From assembly GCA_018817915.1 (NCBI GenBank), contig JAHISX010000023.1, forward strand, positions 35,061 through 99,060: 64,000 bases of DNA. The letters are read 5' to 3'. The notes beneath the pieces were generated by a model, which was not told the origin of the DNA, made no database searches, and saw only the letters and a list, made by a program, of their open reading frames with translations. Below are positions 63,888 through 64,000 of the stretch, piece after piece. Source of the DNA: Bacillota bacterium. GTDB taxonomy: Bacteria > Bacillota_I > Bacilli_A > Acholeplasmatales > Acholeplasmataceae. Every line of letters begins with the position of its first letter. Position 1 is the first letter of the stretch. Position numbers and translations under genes: made by a program.

Positions 63888-64000
63888 TTAGATTTTAGTT
63901 ACGTTAGCCGCTTGTTGTCCGCGGTCGCCGTTTTTAACTTCAAATTCTACTTGGTCGCCTTCTGCTAATGTTTTGTAGCCTTCAGATTGAATTGCGCTGA
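63888..64000 (-). CDS. Cold-shock protein (CspA family), 3' part only
   Basis: The last 37 codons of a CSD protein of ~66 residues; the 5' part lies beyond the window. [11 protein letters not shown], then E-G-D-Q-V-E-F-E-V, and a final [10 protein letters not shown] are classic strands 4-5 of the RNA-binding OB fold. Gln replaces the usual Pro in G-P-Q-A-A. It is more GC-rich than its neighbours (for example GGCGACCGCGGA), typical of a highly expressed gene. Confidence 0.95.
   Translation of the reverse strand, partial: SAIQSEGYKTLAEGDQVEFEVKNGDRGQQAANVTKI

Noticed and set aside
1..64000. tRNA, rRNA, CRISPR arrays, insertion sequences, prophage or att sites
   Set aside because: I looked for clover-leaf TTCGA arms, spaced direct repeats, transposase or integrase motifs and long terminal repeats, and found none that hold up.

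Overview
This 64 kb window is ordinary chromosomal DNA from a low-GC, wall-less or wall-poor Firmicute relative, most like Acholeplasma or a related Acholeplasmatales/Tenericutes lineage. Three things suggest this. The DNA is AT-rich with short intergenic gaps. Many proteins are Mollicutes-like: the LemA/DUF3137 pair, a V-type ATPase operon, RNase J, and lipoprotein transporters. UGA is a real stop codon here (for example in the ATGA overlaps at 4939-4942 and 11199-11202), and a release factor 2 gene is present. That excludes the Mycoplasma/Spiroplasma UGA=Trp code. The genus is an inference. I see no tRNA, rRNA, IS element, phage or CRISPR array.

Layout. Most genes lie on the minus strand, with a plus-strand island at 29.9-32.7 kb and scattered plus genes at 34-48 kb. 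From 1 to 6.3 kb are the end of a bleomycin-hydrolase-type aminopeptidase (pepC) and a three-gene SMC-like operon, jetA-jetB-jetC (MksF-MksE-MksB type), with no JetD/MksG nuclease beside it. From 6.4 to 14.7 kb are a DEAD-box RNA helicase, a FrnE/DsbA-like thioredoxin-fold protein, an amidohydrolase, recX, a membrane-anchored S41 peptidase, a YitT protein and prfB, followed by secA. From 17.3 to 20.2 kb, metK-DUF3137-lemA sits behind a complete SAM-I riboswitch with terminator and antiterminator. From 20.2 to 29.8 kb is the translation/transcription operon rimP-nusA-ylxR-ylxQ-infB-rbfA-priA-fmt-pgpA-like, ending in a six-TM protein with a decayed HD-GYP domain.

From 29.8 to 32.7 kb is a divergent plus-strand zinc-type ABC operon (znuA-znuC-znuB) that ends with its own Fur/Zur-family regulator. 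Two near-identical 18-19 bp palindromes flank its promoter. From 32.7 to 45.5 kb are mostly housekeeping genes: an aldo/keto reductase, coaD, a Cof-type HAD, rnjA, a DEDD exonuclease coupled to uvrC, rpoZ, gmk, rqcH, sodA, a CPA2 antiporter, hpf, and a small zinc-ribbon gene at the place where comFC is found in Bacillus. An EF-G-like GTPase and yidD follow.

From 48 to 57.6 kb is a V-type ATPase operon in the order H-I'-C-I-K-F-E-A-B-D, preceded by an archaeal/eukaryal-type proS. I' is a stand-alone copy of the soluble N-terminal half of subunit I that stops exactly where the membrane domain should begin. This is the most unusual thing in the window, together with the JetD-less jetABC operon. 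From 59 to 64 kb are cvfB, a Fic protein, a polar amino-acid ABC transporter behind a lysine riboswitch (so probably lysine uptake), and the 3' end of a cold-shock protein gene.
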